NCBI GenBank assembly: GCA_031216445.1
Contig: CM062218.1
Location: 6,903,001-6,967,000, forward strand
Source: Lateolabrax maculatus
Taxonomy: Eukaryota > Chordata > Actinopteri > Acropomatiformes > Lateolabracidae
DNA length: 64,000 nt
Reading direction: 5' to 3'
Shown here piece by piece: positions 1 to 11,957 of the stretch (within the stretch, counting starts at the first letter, position 1; each line of letters begins with the position of its first letter). The notes beneath the pieces are model-generated. The model saw nothing but the letters and a program-made list of their open reading frames with translations, was not told the origin of the DNA and ran no database searches. The position numbers and the translations under genes were made by a program.

Positions 1-420
1 AGTGCTGCATATTGTAAAAAGAACTATCAGCACCAATCACACACACAGAGCATATGAAAAGCCGTTGCATTCATCCGTGTTTCACAGCTGGGATTCTCTG
101 AGGCCTCAAGCTGAAGTAATGTTTATACGCAACTGTCATAAAAAACTGGGAAAGTCATCAAGTATCAAGCTGGTAGATCAGTGTTCAGTGTGTGTTTCGA
201 GCGGTCAGAGGGGACCTGGGGCCTCCGGAGCCCGAGCAGAAGATAATCAGGGTTCTTAGAATCCTGCTCACATGCGGATGGAACTTTAAAGGTGTCACGT
301 AGGAACGCGTCACGGGCCTCCTTCTTCCCCATTGGCTGTTGCCTGGATACGGCGCCAAACATCGGCGAAGCAAGGAGGAAGGAACACGGGCTAACCAGGC
401 TAACCTGTGGAAAGTTTTGT
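1..420 (+). promoter_or_regulatory. Orphan copy of the PPP1R36 promoter (segment A1)
   Basis: This stretch matches 31372-31804, the DNA just upstream of the PPP1R36 start codon, including the ATTGG box and the X-box-like GTTGCCTGGATAC near 332-351. The match stops after aaagttttgt at 420. In the real gene the next bases lead to the ATG ten bases on; here unrelated segment B follows. It has no downstream PPP1R36 exon, but points toward TPMT copy 1. A1 shares small variants with A3 (agcaccaatc, two ggctaacc units) rather than with A2 and A4. Whether it is active is unknown. Confidence 0.8.
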
Positions 421-1222
421 TCTTGCAGCACCCCTTGTCCAGATAAAGTCACCATCCTTCCTTCCTTTCCCTCTGAATTGACATTGTCTTGGCTTTGGAG
501 GAAGATCCTGTATCTGGATCTGTGTCCTGGCTGCAGCGCGCAGTGTGCAGAGAGGCAGGCAGTGCAGAGGCTTTCTGAGGATCAGTGACAGCTGTCAGAG
601 TCTGAATGTGATTTCAACATGCTTTTACAGAAAAAAACGACAGGGAAAAAGACTGCATTAAGAGTCAAAATGCCATAAAAAATAAAAATAAAAAAAATAA
701 TTAGTTGCAATTTGGCTAGTAAACCCGTCCTGTTAAGGAACACCACAAGGTGCCGTTGAAAGCTCCAGGGGAAAACAAATATCCCGTCAGTGAACTTTAG
801 TTAAGATTTTCTTCTTAATAAAACTGGCCCACTGTTCCAAAGGTCAATAATGAAATTGCAACTTCTAAAAAGGTTACTTTCCTCCAGAATTTTATTTTGA
901 AACCCTGTTTAATTTGGACATAATGATGCAGATGAAGTGCATGATTCTACATCGATGAGAAGGTTTTTATTGCAAAATTATGCATTCTATTTTATCTTCT
1001 ATTTAGCCTTATTAGGAATTATGTTACCAAAGGTCCAATATGAAAAGATATAGCTACCTAGCAGGTTGTTATACCTAACTAAATACATTTAAAACAGCTT
1101 TGGGTGGAAAAGATTGTGCACTAAAAGACTGAAATTAAATTAGCCATGCAATTTTGCTTGGAAACATCGTAAGGAGCCCTTCACAGATCTTTGCTAGTCC
1201 CCACAGAGAACAACATAGCAAA
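421..1222 (+). other. Segment B1, non-coding duplicated DNA
   Basis: No gene was recognised. The segment starts at the A/B junction and is repeated at 13169-13987 and 18623-19424. It is not present after the fourth segment A. It most likely represents the original DNA upstream of TPMT, now joined to the PPP1R36 promoter by the tandem duplication. The composition is AT-rich apart from its first 170 bases. Confidence 0.6.
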
Positions 1223-1259
1223 CTAGAAAAGGCAATTTCTGACGAAATTGCGGTGTGAA

Positions 1260-1500
1260 TGCTGACTGCTGAAAGGCTGACGTTAAACTGGATTGCTGAA
1301 GCTGAGCACAAAAAGTGGAATAATATCAACAATGTATGAAAAATGTGGAATAGTTGAATGTTTGTTGAAAGGCTGACGCTAAACTGGATTGCTAAAGTTT
1401 GGTAAAAGTCAGTTGAATAATATCAACAATGTATGAAAAATGTGGAATAGTTAAATGTTTGTTAAAAGGCTGGCGCTAAACTGGATTGCTGGCTTGAACT
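1260..1500 (+). repeat. About 97-bp direct repeat, three tandem copies
   Basis: The phrase aaaggctgacgctaaactgg and its variants recurs at about 1271, 1368 and 1465, each followed by gattgct and a stretch ending in tgtggaatagttgaatg. A fourth related copy lies on the far side of the satellite at about 7665-7735. The satellite is therefore flanked on both sides by the same short family, which supports one composite element. Confidence 0.75.
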
Positions 1501-1732
1501 AGCTTGAAGCAGCTGGAGGGAGTATGAATTAGTAAGAAAAGTGGGAAATGGTCTAAATATTATGAATGGGAGTTAAAAGTTGAATAAAACTGAGAATGTA
1601 TGAAATATGTACAAGATTTTCTGGTTTACACATTAAAGTATGAGGTTATGGAGGTTAACATGAGAGTAAGATATCTAAACCAATCTCATTGCTCATGTTG
1701 CTTGAAAAAGTAAAAAAATGGCAAACTCCTGT

Positions 1733-1764
<32 letters not shown>
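1733..1764 (+). repeat. (GT)n microsatellite
   Basis: An uninterrupted TG run ends in tctgtctg. The equivalent run in unit 3 is at about 19935-19967. Confidence 0.9.
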
Positions 1765-2060
1765 CTGTCTGTTTGTCACATCCACCAACTGCTGTTAACT
1801 CCATCTCAGTCCTTGGTCAGACTAGACTACAAAGTGGTAAATGGTGTATATCTTATGAATGGGAGTTAAAAGTTGAATAAAACAAAGAATGTATAAAAGA
1901 TGTACAACATTTTGTGGTTTGAATAAAGTTTACACCTGACAGTAAGCATGAGCAGATTAGACTTGAAAAATGCTTGAAAAGGTATAAAAATGTCAAAATC
2001 CTGTGTGCCTGTGTCAAACTGCACTAATAAGCTGTGTGTCATAGGCTGGGGTCAGTGGTT

Positions 2061-5000
2061 GACAAAAAAACAAAAACACGACAAAAAACGTCACAAAACA
2101 ACAAAAACGAAACAATAAACAACAAAAAACGACAAAAACAACATAAAACCACATTAAAAAAAAAAAAACGCCAAAAATACAACAAAAATGACAAAAAACG
2201 ACACTATAAACAACAAAAACGACACTATAAACAACAAAAAAACGACACTATAAACAACAAAAACGACAAAAAAACAACAAAAATGAAACAATAAACAACA
2301 AAAAACGACAAAAACAACATAAAACCACATTAAAAACAAAAAAACGACAAAAATACAACAAAAATGACAAAAAACGACACTATAAACAACAAAAACGACA
2401 CTATAAACAACAAAAACGACACTATAAACAACAAAAACGACAAAAAAACAACAAAAACAGCACTATAAACAACAAAAATGACACTATAAAGGACACAAAA
2501 CAACAACAACAACACTATAAACAACACTATAAACAACAAAAAATGACAAAAACAACAATAAAAACAACACAAAACGACACTAAAAACAACAAAAACGACA
2601 CTAGAAACAACAAAAACGAAGCTATAATGAACAAAAACGACAAAAAAAACAACAAAAATGAAACAATAAACAACAAAAAACGACAAAAACAACATAAAAC
2701 CACATTAAAAACAAAAAAACGACAAAAATACAACAAAAATGACAAAAAACGACACTATAAACAACAAAAACGACACTATAAACAACAAAAACGACACTAT
2801 AAACAACAAAAACGACAAAAAAACAACAAAAACAGCACTATAAACAACAAAAATGACACTATAAAGGACACAAAACAACAACAACAACACTATAAACAAC
2901 ACTATAAACAACAAAAAATGACAAAAACAACAATAAAAACAACACAAAACGACACTAAAAACAACAAAAACGACACTAGAAACAACAAAAACGAAGCTAT
3001 AATGAACAAAAACGACACTATGAACAACAGAAACGACACTAAAAACGACAAAAAAGACACTATAAACAACAAAAAAGACAAAAAAACAACAAAAACGACA
3101 AAAAACGACACTATAAACAACAAAAACGAAACAATAAACAACAAAAAACGACAAAAACAACACAAAACCACATTAAAAACAAAAAAATGACAAAAATACA
3201 ACAAAAATGACAAAAAACGACACTATAAACAACAAAAACGACACTATAAACAACAAAAACGACAAAAAAACAACAAAAACGACAAAAAAACAACAAAAAC
3301 GACACTATAAACAACAAAAACGACACTATAAACAACAAAAAACGACACTATAAACAACAAAAACGACAAAAAAACAACAAAAACGACACTATAAAAAACA
3401 AAAAATGACACTATAAACAACAAAAACGACACTATAAACAACAAAAAACGACAAAAACAACAAAAACGACACTATAAACAACAAAAACGACAAAAAACAA
3501 CAAAAAAGGACACTATAAACAACAAACAAACGACAAAAAAACAACAAAAACGACAAAAAACGACACTATAAACAACAAAAACGACACTATAAACAACAAA
3601 AACCGACAAAAAAAACAAAAACGACACTATAAACAACTAAAACGACAAAAAACAACAAAAACGACACTATAAACAACAAAAAAACGACAAAAAAACAACA
3701 AAAACGACACTATAAACAACAAAAACGAAACAATAAACAACAAAAAACGACAAAAACAACACAAAACCACATTAAAAACAAAAAAAACGACAAAAATACA
3801 ACAAAAATGACAAAAAACGACACTATAAACAACACAAACGACACTATAAACAACAAAAAACGACACTATAAACAACAAAAACGACAAAAAAACAACAAAA
3901 ACGACACTATAAAAAACAAAAAATGACACTGTAAACAACAAAAAACGACAAAAAACAACAAAAACGACACGATAAACAACAAAAACGACAAAAAACAACA
4001 AAAACGACAAAAAACGACACTATAAACAATAAAAACGACAAAACACAACAAAAACGACACTAAACAACAAAAAAACGACAAAAATACAACAAAAATGACA
4101 AAAAACGACACTATGAACAACAGAAACGACACTAAAAACGACAAAAAAAACAACAAAAATGAAACAATAAACAACAAAAAACGACAAAAACAACATAAAA
4201 CCACATTAAAAACAAAAAAAGACAAAAATACAACAAAAATGACAAAAAACGACACTATAAACAACAAAAACGACACTATAAACAACAAAAACGACACTAT
4301 AAACAACAAAAACGACAAAAAAACAACAAAAACAGCACTATAAACAACAAAAATGACACTATAAAGGACACAAAACAACAACAACAACACTATAAACAAC
4401 ACTATAAACAACAAAAAATGACAAAAACAACAATAAAAACAACACAAAACGACACTAAAAACAACAAAAACGACACTAGAAACAACAAAAACGAAGCTAT
4501 AATGAACAAAAACGACACTATGAACAACAGAAACGACACTAAAAACGACAAAAAAGACACTATAAACAACAAAAAAGACAAAAAAACAACAAAAACGACA
4601 AAAAACGACACTATAAACAACAAAAACGAAACAATAAACAACAAAAAACGACAAAAACAACACAAAACCACATTAAAAACAAAAAAATGACAAAAATACA
4701 ACAAAAATGACAAAAAACGACACTATAAACAACAAAAACGACACTATAAACAACAAAAACGACAAAAAAACAACAAAAACGACACTATAAATAACTAAAA
4801 ATGACAAAAAACAACAAAAAAGACTATAAACAACAAAAAAACGACAAAAAAACAACAAAAACGACAAAAAACGACACTATAAACAACAAAAACGACACTA
4901 TAAACAACAGAAACGACACTAAAAATAACAAAAACGACACTATAAACACCAAAAAAACGAAAAAAAACAACAAAAACGACAAAAAACGACACTATAAACA

Positions 5001-7643
5001 ACAAAAACAACACTATAAACAACAAAAAATGACAAAAAACAACAAAAACGACACTAAAAACAACAAAAACGACACTATAAACAACAAAAAACGACAAAAA
5101 AAGAACAAAAACGACAAAAAACGACACTATAAACAACAAAAACCGACAAAAAACAACAAAAATGACACTATAAACAACAAAAACGACAAAAAACAACAAA
5201 AACGACACTATAAACAACAAAAACGAAACAATAAACAACAAAAAACGACAAAAACAACACAAAACCACATTAAAAACAAAAAACACGACAAAAATACAAC
5301 AAAAATGACAAAAAACGACACTATAAAAAACAAAAACGACACTATAAACAACAAAAAACGACACTATAAACAACAAAAACGACAAAAAAACAACAAAAAC
5401 GACACTATAAAAAACAAAAAATGACACTATAAACAACAAAAACGACACTATAAACAACAAAAAACGACAAAAACAACAAAAACGACACTATAAACAACAA
5501 AAACGACAAAAAACAACAAAAAAGGACACTATAAACAACAAACAAACGACAAAAAAACAACAAAAACGACAAAAAACGACACTATAAACAACAAAAACGA
5601 CACTATAAACAACAAAAACCGACAAAAAAAACAAAAACGACACTATAAACAACTAAAACGACAAAAAACAACAAAAACGACACTATAAACAACAAAAAAA
5701 CGACAAAAAAACAACAAAAACGACACTATAAACAACAAAAACGAAACAATAAACAACAAAAAACGACAAAAACAACACAAAACCACATTAAAAACAAAAA
5801 AAACGACAAAAATACAACAAAAATGACAAAAAACGACACTATAAACAACAAAAACGACACTATAAACAACAAAAAACGACACTATAAACAACAAAAACGA
5901 CAAAAAAACAACAAAAACGACACTATAAACAACAAAAAAACGACAAAAAACAACAAAAACGACAAAAAACGACACTATAAACAAAAAACGACAAAAAACA
6001 ACTAAAACGACACTATAAACAACAAAAAACGACAAAAACAACACTATAAACAAAAAAAACGACACTATAAACAACAAAAAAACGACAAAAAACAACAAAA
6101 AAGACAAAAAACGACACTATAAACAAAAAATGACAAAAAACAACTAAAACGACACTATAAACAACAAAAAACGACAAAAACAACACTATAAACAACAAAA
6201 ACGACACTATAAACAACAAAAAAACGACAAAAAACAACAAAAAAGACAAAAAACGACACTATAAACAACAAATACGACACTAAAAACAACAAAAACGACA
6301 CTATAAACAACAAAAAACGAAAAAAAACAACAAAAACGACACTATAAACAACAAAAACGACACTATAAACAACAAAAAAAGTACAAAAAAACAACAAAAA
6401 CGACAAAAAAACGACACTATAAACAACAAAAACGACACTAAACAACAAAAAACGACAAAAAACAACAAAAATGACACTATAAACAACAAAAAACGACAAA
6501 AAACAACAAAAACGACACGATAAACAACAAAAACGACAAAAAACAACAAAAACGACACTATAAACAACAAAAAAACGACAAAAAACAACAAAAACGACAA
6601 AAAACGACACTATAAACAAAAACCGACAAAAAACAACTAAAACGACACTATAAACAACAAAAAACAACAAAAACGACACTAAAAACAACAAAAACGACAC
6701 TATAAACAACAAAAAACGACAAAAAACAACAAAAACGACACTATAAACAACAAAAACGACAAAAAACAACAAAAACGACACGATAAACAACAAAAAAACG
6801 ACAAAAAACAACAAAAACGACAAAAAACGACACTATAAACAAAAACTGACAAAAAACAACTAAAACGACACTATAAACAACAAAAAACAACAAAAACAAC
6901 ACTATAAACAACAAAAACGACACTATAAACAACAAAAAAACGACAAAAAACAACAAAAAAAACAAAAAACGACACTATAAACAACAAAAACGACACTAAA
7001 AACAACAAAAACGACACTATAAACAACAAAAAACGAAAAAAACAACAAAAACGACACTATAAACAACAAAAAAACGACAAAAAAACAACAAAAACGACAA
7101 AAAAACGACACTATAAACAACAAAAACGACACTAAACAACAAAAAACGACAAAAAACAACAAAAACGACACTATAAACAACAAAAAAGACAAAAAACAAC
7201 ACTATAAACAACAAAAACGACACTATAAACAACAAAAAAGGCACTTTAAACAAGAAAAAACGACAAAAAACAACAAAAAACGACACTTTAAAGAACAAAA
7301 AACGACACTATAAGCAACACAAAACAACACTTTAAACAACAAACAACAACAAAAAACAACAAAAAACAACAAAAACGACAAAAAACAACAAAAACGACAC
7401 TATAAACAACAAAAAACGACACTATAAACAACTAAAACGACACTATAAACAACAAAAACGACAAAAAACAACACTATAAACAACAATAACACAACAAAAA
7501 ACAACAAATACGATGACAAAAACCACAAAAAACAACACTATGAACAACAAAAACATGACAAAAAACAACAAATACGACGACAAAAACGACTCTATAAACA
7601 AAAACGACACTATAAACAACAAAAACGACAAAAAAACAACAAA
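2061..7643 (+). repeat. A/C-only satellite array, unit 1 (about 5.6 kb)
   Basis: The plus strand is built almost wholly of A and C. Two main monomers alternate: CGACACTATAAAC plus AACAAAAA (21 bp), and CGACAAAAAAC plus AACAAAAA (19 bp), with variants. G occurs nearly only in CG, and T mainly in CTATAAA. Higher-order structure is visible: the rare marker gaagctataatgaac occurs at about 2618, 2993 and 4493, giving spacings of 375 and 1500 bp. Open frames of up to 265 codons on both strands are low-complexity artefacts of the monomer (TTTTTGTTGTTTATAGTG reads as F/V/L/S/C). No gene is supported here. Confidence 0.95.
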
Positions 7644-8300
7644 GATGTGATGTGAAAGATGTGGAATAGTTGAATGTCTGTTGAAAGGCTGGTGCTAAAC
7701 TGGATTGCTAAAGTTTAGCAAAAGATTTGAATAATATAGTAGTAATATAGTATGAATGACCTGGAAGATTTGAATTTATGCCAGAAAGTCCAAAGTGGTG
7801 TGAACGTTTTAATGTTGGAATGACGTTTCTACGTGAAAGTATGAAGGATTAGGAAGACTCTGAAGATGAGTAGTTTTGAATGTTTTTCTCATTGACTTTC
7901 ATAATAATTAAGTTTTAAACAAAGTTGAATATTTTCCAAAGTATTAATGGGATTTGAATTTTGAATAATACCTTGAATGAACGAAAGATGTGGAACTTTT
8001 ACAAGTTTGAATGGAGTTTAGCTGAAAGTATGAATGAGTAGAGAAGAGTTGAATAGGCATGAAAAAGTGGGAAAATGTGGAAATTTAGAACATTCCGCCC
8101 ATTCATTTGAATGGAGCAAAATTCCTGGAAAATGTTGAATATTTCCTAAAATATGAATGTTATGAAAAAGTTGAATACAAGCAATAATGTCCTAATTGAG
8201 CTGAACGTTTTGATATTTGAATGAAGTTTCTACGTTGAATAATGTGGAAGGAGAAGACTCGCAAAAAAAGCGGTCTGAAGAATAATAATAATACATTTTC
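7644..8300 (+). other. Right arm of the candidate Helitron-like element
   Basis: The DNA is non-coding and AT-rich, with many scattered gaatg/gttgaat motifs. It begins with a copy of the same 97-bp family that lies left of the satellite and ends in gcggtctgaag followed by AAT repeats. It is repeated at about 26255-26911 with very few changes. Confidence 0.6.
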
Positions 8301-8521
8301 TCGTTAGGCCCAGGGGCAAAGCATTCACAAGTTGAAGTAATGTCGTTAAGTAAGATGGTGGAATGTCCCATATTTCACACGTAACTGAATGCAGCACCAG
8401 GCTCCTCCCAAACCAGAAGTAAAACCGAGCACCATGGGTACACAGTCCCCGAGTTTTACCTGTCAGGCATTGCTTTCTTAAACGTCCTGCTACTTTTGCA
8501 AAGGTTGTCAAACATACCAAA

Positions 8522-8617
8522 GGTAATTCTTCTATGTAAATTGATGTTTTTACACTTGCTTTGGCAATGTAAACGTCTTCGTTTCCCATGCCAATAAAGC
8601 TCCTTTGAATTGAATTG
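8522..8617 (+). mobile_element. LINE 3' tail with TTGAA repeats (unit 1)
   Basis: The sequence reads through tttggcaatgtaaacgtc, then ccaataaagctc, then tttgaattgaattga. This layout, an AATAAAG signal followed by a short TTGAA-type repeat tail, is typical of fish L2/CR1-like LINE 3' ends. Only about 100 bases are present and no reverse transcriptase part is seen. Unit 2 has one more TTGAA repeat. The subfamily is not assigned. Confidence 0.55.
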
Positions 8618-9057
8618 ACGAGCGAGAGAAATGGATTGATCGCCTGACAGACAAAACTCTGGGCATCCACATATCACAGTTCCACTGTGTATTTAATGTA
8701 AGAGAGTGCTTGACCAACGCTGTCGCTGGACTGTTTGCCGAACAAATATTAGCTGTCTTCACTGTCTAACTTCACTTCAAGGTACGCTCCTGGTTACAAC
8801 TGACAACTGACAACTGATATGCGGGGTTCAGGTTTTCAATTAAAGATGCTATGGGTTTTTTGGGGGGTTTTTTTACGCCAGGCTGCTGCTGGGTAAGTGT
8901 CGACTTGTTGTGTAATTGTTATGTTATCACAAGTTGCTCCTGGTAATAACCTGACATATTTGATTGGTTTCATTCTTTACAGTAGGTATAGCAGTAGATC
9001 TCATTCATTGACTTTAGAAAAGACTCGTGTTATGCAAGCTGCGTGGTGAGTTCCCCC

Positions 9058-9083
9058 TGACGTCAGACTTCACGTCACGTGAC
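9058..9083 (+). promoter_or_regulatory. CRE plus palindromic E-box cluster upstream of TPMT copy 1
   Basis: A perfect cAMP response element TGACGTCA lies at 9058-9065. A perfect 10-bp palindrome GTCACGTGAC lies at 9074-9083; it contains the E-box CACGTG and equals the CLEAR consensus bound by TFEB/TFE3 and also fits USF. Both lie about 480 bp before the TPMT start codon. The same block is at 27669-27694 in unit 3 and is deleted in unit 2. The motifs are seen; function is inferred. Confidence 0.5.
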
Positions 9084-9563
9084 AAACACAAACGCTTTTA
9101 TTTTAAAAAAAGCTGGTCCAGTTATTTCCTGAGATGTAATCATGCAGGCTAAAAGATGTGACTTTAAACTCTTTCAGTGTATGTACACAGAGGGAAAAGG
9201 TTACTCTGCATACATGTACATAAAATCAGCTTTAACCTCAGATTTGTCTTTTATGGCTACAGCTTATTCTCCTGTAATCATCTACCAGCAGAGTCAAATG
9301 CTCTTAGGTCATTAACAACCATGGTTTTATAACCCTACAAGCCTCATACTGCTCTCTTAATGCATGTTTCCCAATCATTCATTCACACATATGTTCTACC
9401 TGCAGCAGTTTCACATGTTTATGTGCAGTAATGTGTGACTGTGTGTATTACATGTACTCCCCCCTGTCTTCAGACTCCTATATGAATACGATTCTCTCTA
9501 TTCTTTGCTTTCTCTCTGTCGCTCTGTTCTTTGTTATTCCTCAGTAGTTGGGGTCAGGCAAAT

Positions 9564-11957
9564 ATGTCCAGCCTGCTGGCACCGCAGGCAAATCGGGTCA
9601 TGGCACTCGGAGAATGGGAGGAACGCTGGCAGGAGGACAGGATTGGCTTCCATCAATCTCATGTACACAAGTAAAGGCCCCACTATTATCTACCTCCACT
9701 GTAGGATAAGGGGAAACAAAAGTTTTCCAAATGTATGTGTTATTTAACAAGATTAGATTAACCATAAATGTACATTACACCTCTAGTGATCCCATGAAAA
9801 AATCACTTGTTTACAAGGCACACAAGGAAAATTAGGCAAATTCAGTCCAAACATCCACATCTCAGTGTTTTCCATAGAGTTAATATGTTTAGAGCTAGCG
9901 ATGATGTAATCCTAACTATTAAAAATACACACAGAAGGAACATATGGTGTTTTGCTGTTAATTGTGGTTTTGGACAGGATGCTGGAGAACTATATTGATA
10001 AAGTTCTTGCCGGACGGACAGGAGTTCGCTTCTTCTTCCCTCTCTGTGGGAAAGCTGTAGATATGAAGTGGTAAGAAAAAGACGTATTATATCCAATAAC
10101 AAAGATCAGATTTTTGTTAAGTCATGATTTATGCTAAAAAATGCCAGTTCTTATTAAAAATGTATGGGCACCCCGTAATTAAACGTGTTCTCATTGATGG
10201 TCACAACATGCTCCAAAATTTCTTGTACTTCCTGTGTGAATCCCAGGCTAGCAGACATGGGCCACTCAGTGGTTGGGGTGGAGATATCTGAAAAGGGTAT
10301 AAAACAGTTCTTTGAGGAAAACAACATGACCTACAGCGAGGAGCCGGTCCCTGCCATACCTGGAGCAAAGCTTTACAAGGTAGGTGAAATATATGTGCGT
10401 GTAAACAGTGAAGGATTCTTTTCATATTTTTACCCATAACATCAGAATATCATAACTTTATTGAACATTCATTCAAAAGACCACTAAAACACATTCCCGT
10501 GCTGGATTCAGATAGTCTTTACACGCACATGAAATGATGCAGCATGCAATCCAGCATAGCTGTCTGTAATGTTAAGTCATTGATATAAGCCTCACAGTTT
10601 TCTGTTCACTCTCTTACAGACATTTTAGAGGTGTATTAAGTTAGTGCTAATTCAAACCAAACAAACCGCTGCTTCAGATTAAAGGCATGCACAAGGCGAA
10701 ATTTTGTTTTAAGTTGCCACAGGAAAAACACTGTTGTATGCTATGACAAATTACAGTTAAGTATAGTATATTATTAAGCAAATGGACTTGACTGATATCC
10801 AACTTTAAGAGTTTATTGGTTTTATGTAATAAATCCAGTTAATGCAGGAATATTGATGGGAAAAAACGTGTGTAAATACATGAAAAAACATGTATTTACG
10901 CACACGGACAATAGTTAATCCACATTGTCTTTGTTTCACAGAGCTCGGAGAGAAATATCTCCCTATATCAATGTGACCTGTTCAACTTCTCGAGGTAAGT
11001 AAACTGTATATGTTTGTATCCATTTAAGGATGTTAAATGACTTGCACAACTGTTAAACATAAACTTTTTCACAGTTCCATTGGGGGTCAGTTCGGGGGAA
11101 TTTGGGACAGGGGCTCTCTAGTGGCAATCAACCCAGGAGACAGAGAAAAGTAAGATGACATTGAACCCTCCATTGAGATTTGATATATCAACATAGCAGA
11201 TAAGGTTTATTATAAAACCTATTGTTCATCATTTGAAAAATATTACACCTAATCACACTAAAATGAAATGAAATCTCTTGAAACAATTTAAATGTATAAT
11301 TAAAATCATTCTCCAACTCCATGTTGTCTTACATACTTTCTCTCTCACAATACCCCAGGTATGCTGCTCTCATAACTTCTCTCATGGCCAAAGACTGCAG
11401 ATACCTCTTGGACACTTTGTTGTACAATCCTGAATTATATAAAGGTAACTGTCAATAGTGTCTACAACATCAGGAGCTGTATAGAGAGGCATTCACACCC
11501 CTGGTCTTAAAACAAAAGAAAAAATAAATGAATTAATGATTTTCACTTATTTTGCATTTCTAAATTTCTGCATTGTGTTTGTATGAGTTTGGTGAAATTT
11601 AAAAAATATCTGTAATTGTATTTGTCTTTCAGGTCCTCCCTTTCTTGTGCCTGATGAGCAAGTACACAGCTTGTTTGGTGAGTGTCAAGAACAATCATGG
11701 CTGAGTGCGTTTCTGTACTTAATCATAACAAAATCACAAAAACTTAATCAAAATTTGAACAGCACTATGATACTGTAGGAAATTATACTTGGATACATGT
11801 TAGATATTGACTATAGAGGCTGAGATTAATTTGCATTTTAATGGTGCATTTCTTTTCCTCAGGGAACAGCTGTGATATTGAACTGCTGCAGTTCCTAACA
11901 GACAGACATCAACAGACGACTGAAAATGTACACCTCATCACCCCAAAGAGCATTTAA
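9564..11957 (+). CDS. tpmt: Thiopurine S-methyltransferase, copy 1 (variant C-terminus)
   Basis: A cytosolic SAM-dependent methyltransferase of the TPMT family, which S-methylates thiopurines and other aromatic thiols. Coding exons are 9564-9670, 9978-10070, 10247-10379, 10942-10994, 11075-11149, 11359-11444, 11633-11677 and 11863-11957, all with GT-AG introns and consistent phase, giving 228 residues. The protein aligns to human TPMT without gaps through the core at an offset of 11: Trp18, Phe29, Leu58, Gly60, Glu79 and Arg141 match human Trp29, Phe40, Leu69, Gly71, Glu90 and Arg152. PLCGKAVDMKW (residues 57-67) and VVGVEIS (75-81) form the SAM site. The last exon is odd: two in-frame losses totalling 24 nt relative to copy 3 remove the WGLDYL stretch after DRH, but the Arg matching human Arg226 remains. 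The start was chosen because it opens the first exon in frame. Possibly functional, possibly unstable. Confidence 0.93.

Larger units (their letters stand above)
1223..8300 (-). mobile_element. Candidate Helitron-like element carrying a satellite array (unit 1)
   Basis: This block is absent from unit 2, where only 54 unrelated bases lie between the same flanks. Its left edge has CTAG at 1223-1226, then a perfect 8-bp inverted repeat at 1232-1239 and 1244-1251 with a TGAC loop. Read on the minus strand this is a hairpin followed by five bases and CTAG, then T, which resembles a Helitron 3' terminus (hairpin, CTRR, insertion next to T). The right edge lies in an AAT-rich run near 8281-8300. Inside are about 97-bp direct repeats, a TG microsatellite and the AC satellite. 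No transposase or Rep/helicase frame is present, so it would be non-autonomous. The family assignment is tentative; the unit 2 flanks do not give a clean empty site. Confidence 0.5.
8301..9563 (+). other. Segment D1, upstream and probable 5' UTR region of TPMT copy 1
   Basis: This segment is shared with 14042-15238 and 26912-28168. It holds the LINE tail (about 8522-8617), a possible non-coding first-exon donor GTAAGT at 8893-8898, and the CRE/E-box cluster at 9058-9083. A pyrimidine tract ending in tcctcag lies at 9543, just before the coding exon, and could be the acceptor. The true transcription start cannot be read from sequence. A 146-codon minus-strand open frame at 8230-8670 is not taken as a gene because it runs through the LINE tail and is broken in unit 2. 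Confidence 0.55.

Noticed and set aside
2034..7631. Many open frames of 60-265 codons on both strands
   Set aside because: They are translations of the A/C satellite: K/N/T/Q on one strand and F/V/L/S/C on the other, with no domain and a repeat period equal to the DNA repeat.
2061..7643. Possible CRISPR-like array
   Set aside because: There are no unique spacers between repeats, the monomers are 19-21 bp and degenerate, and the context is a vertebrate genome.
8230..8670. 146-codon minus-strand frame, identical at 26841-27281
   Set aside because: It crosses a LINE tail, has no recognisable domain and is broken in unit 2; identity is explained by recent duplication.
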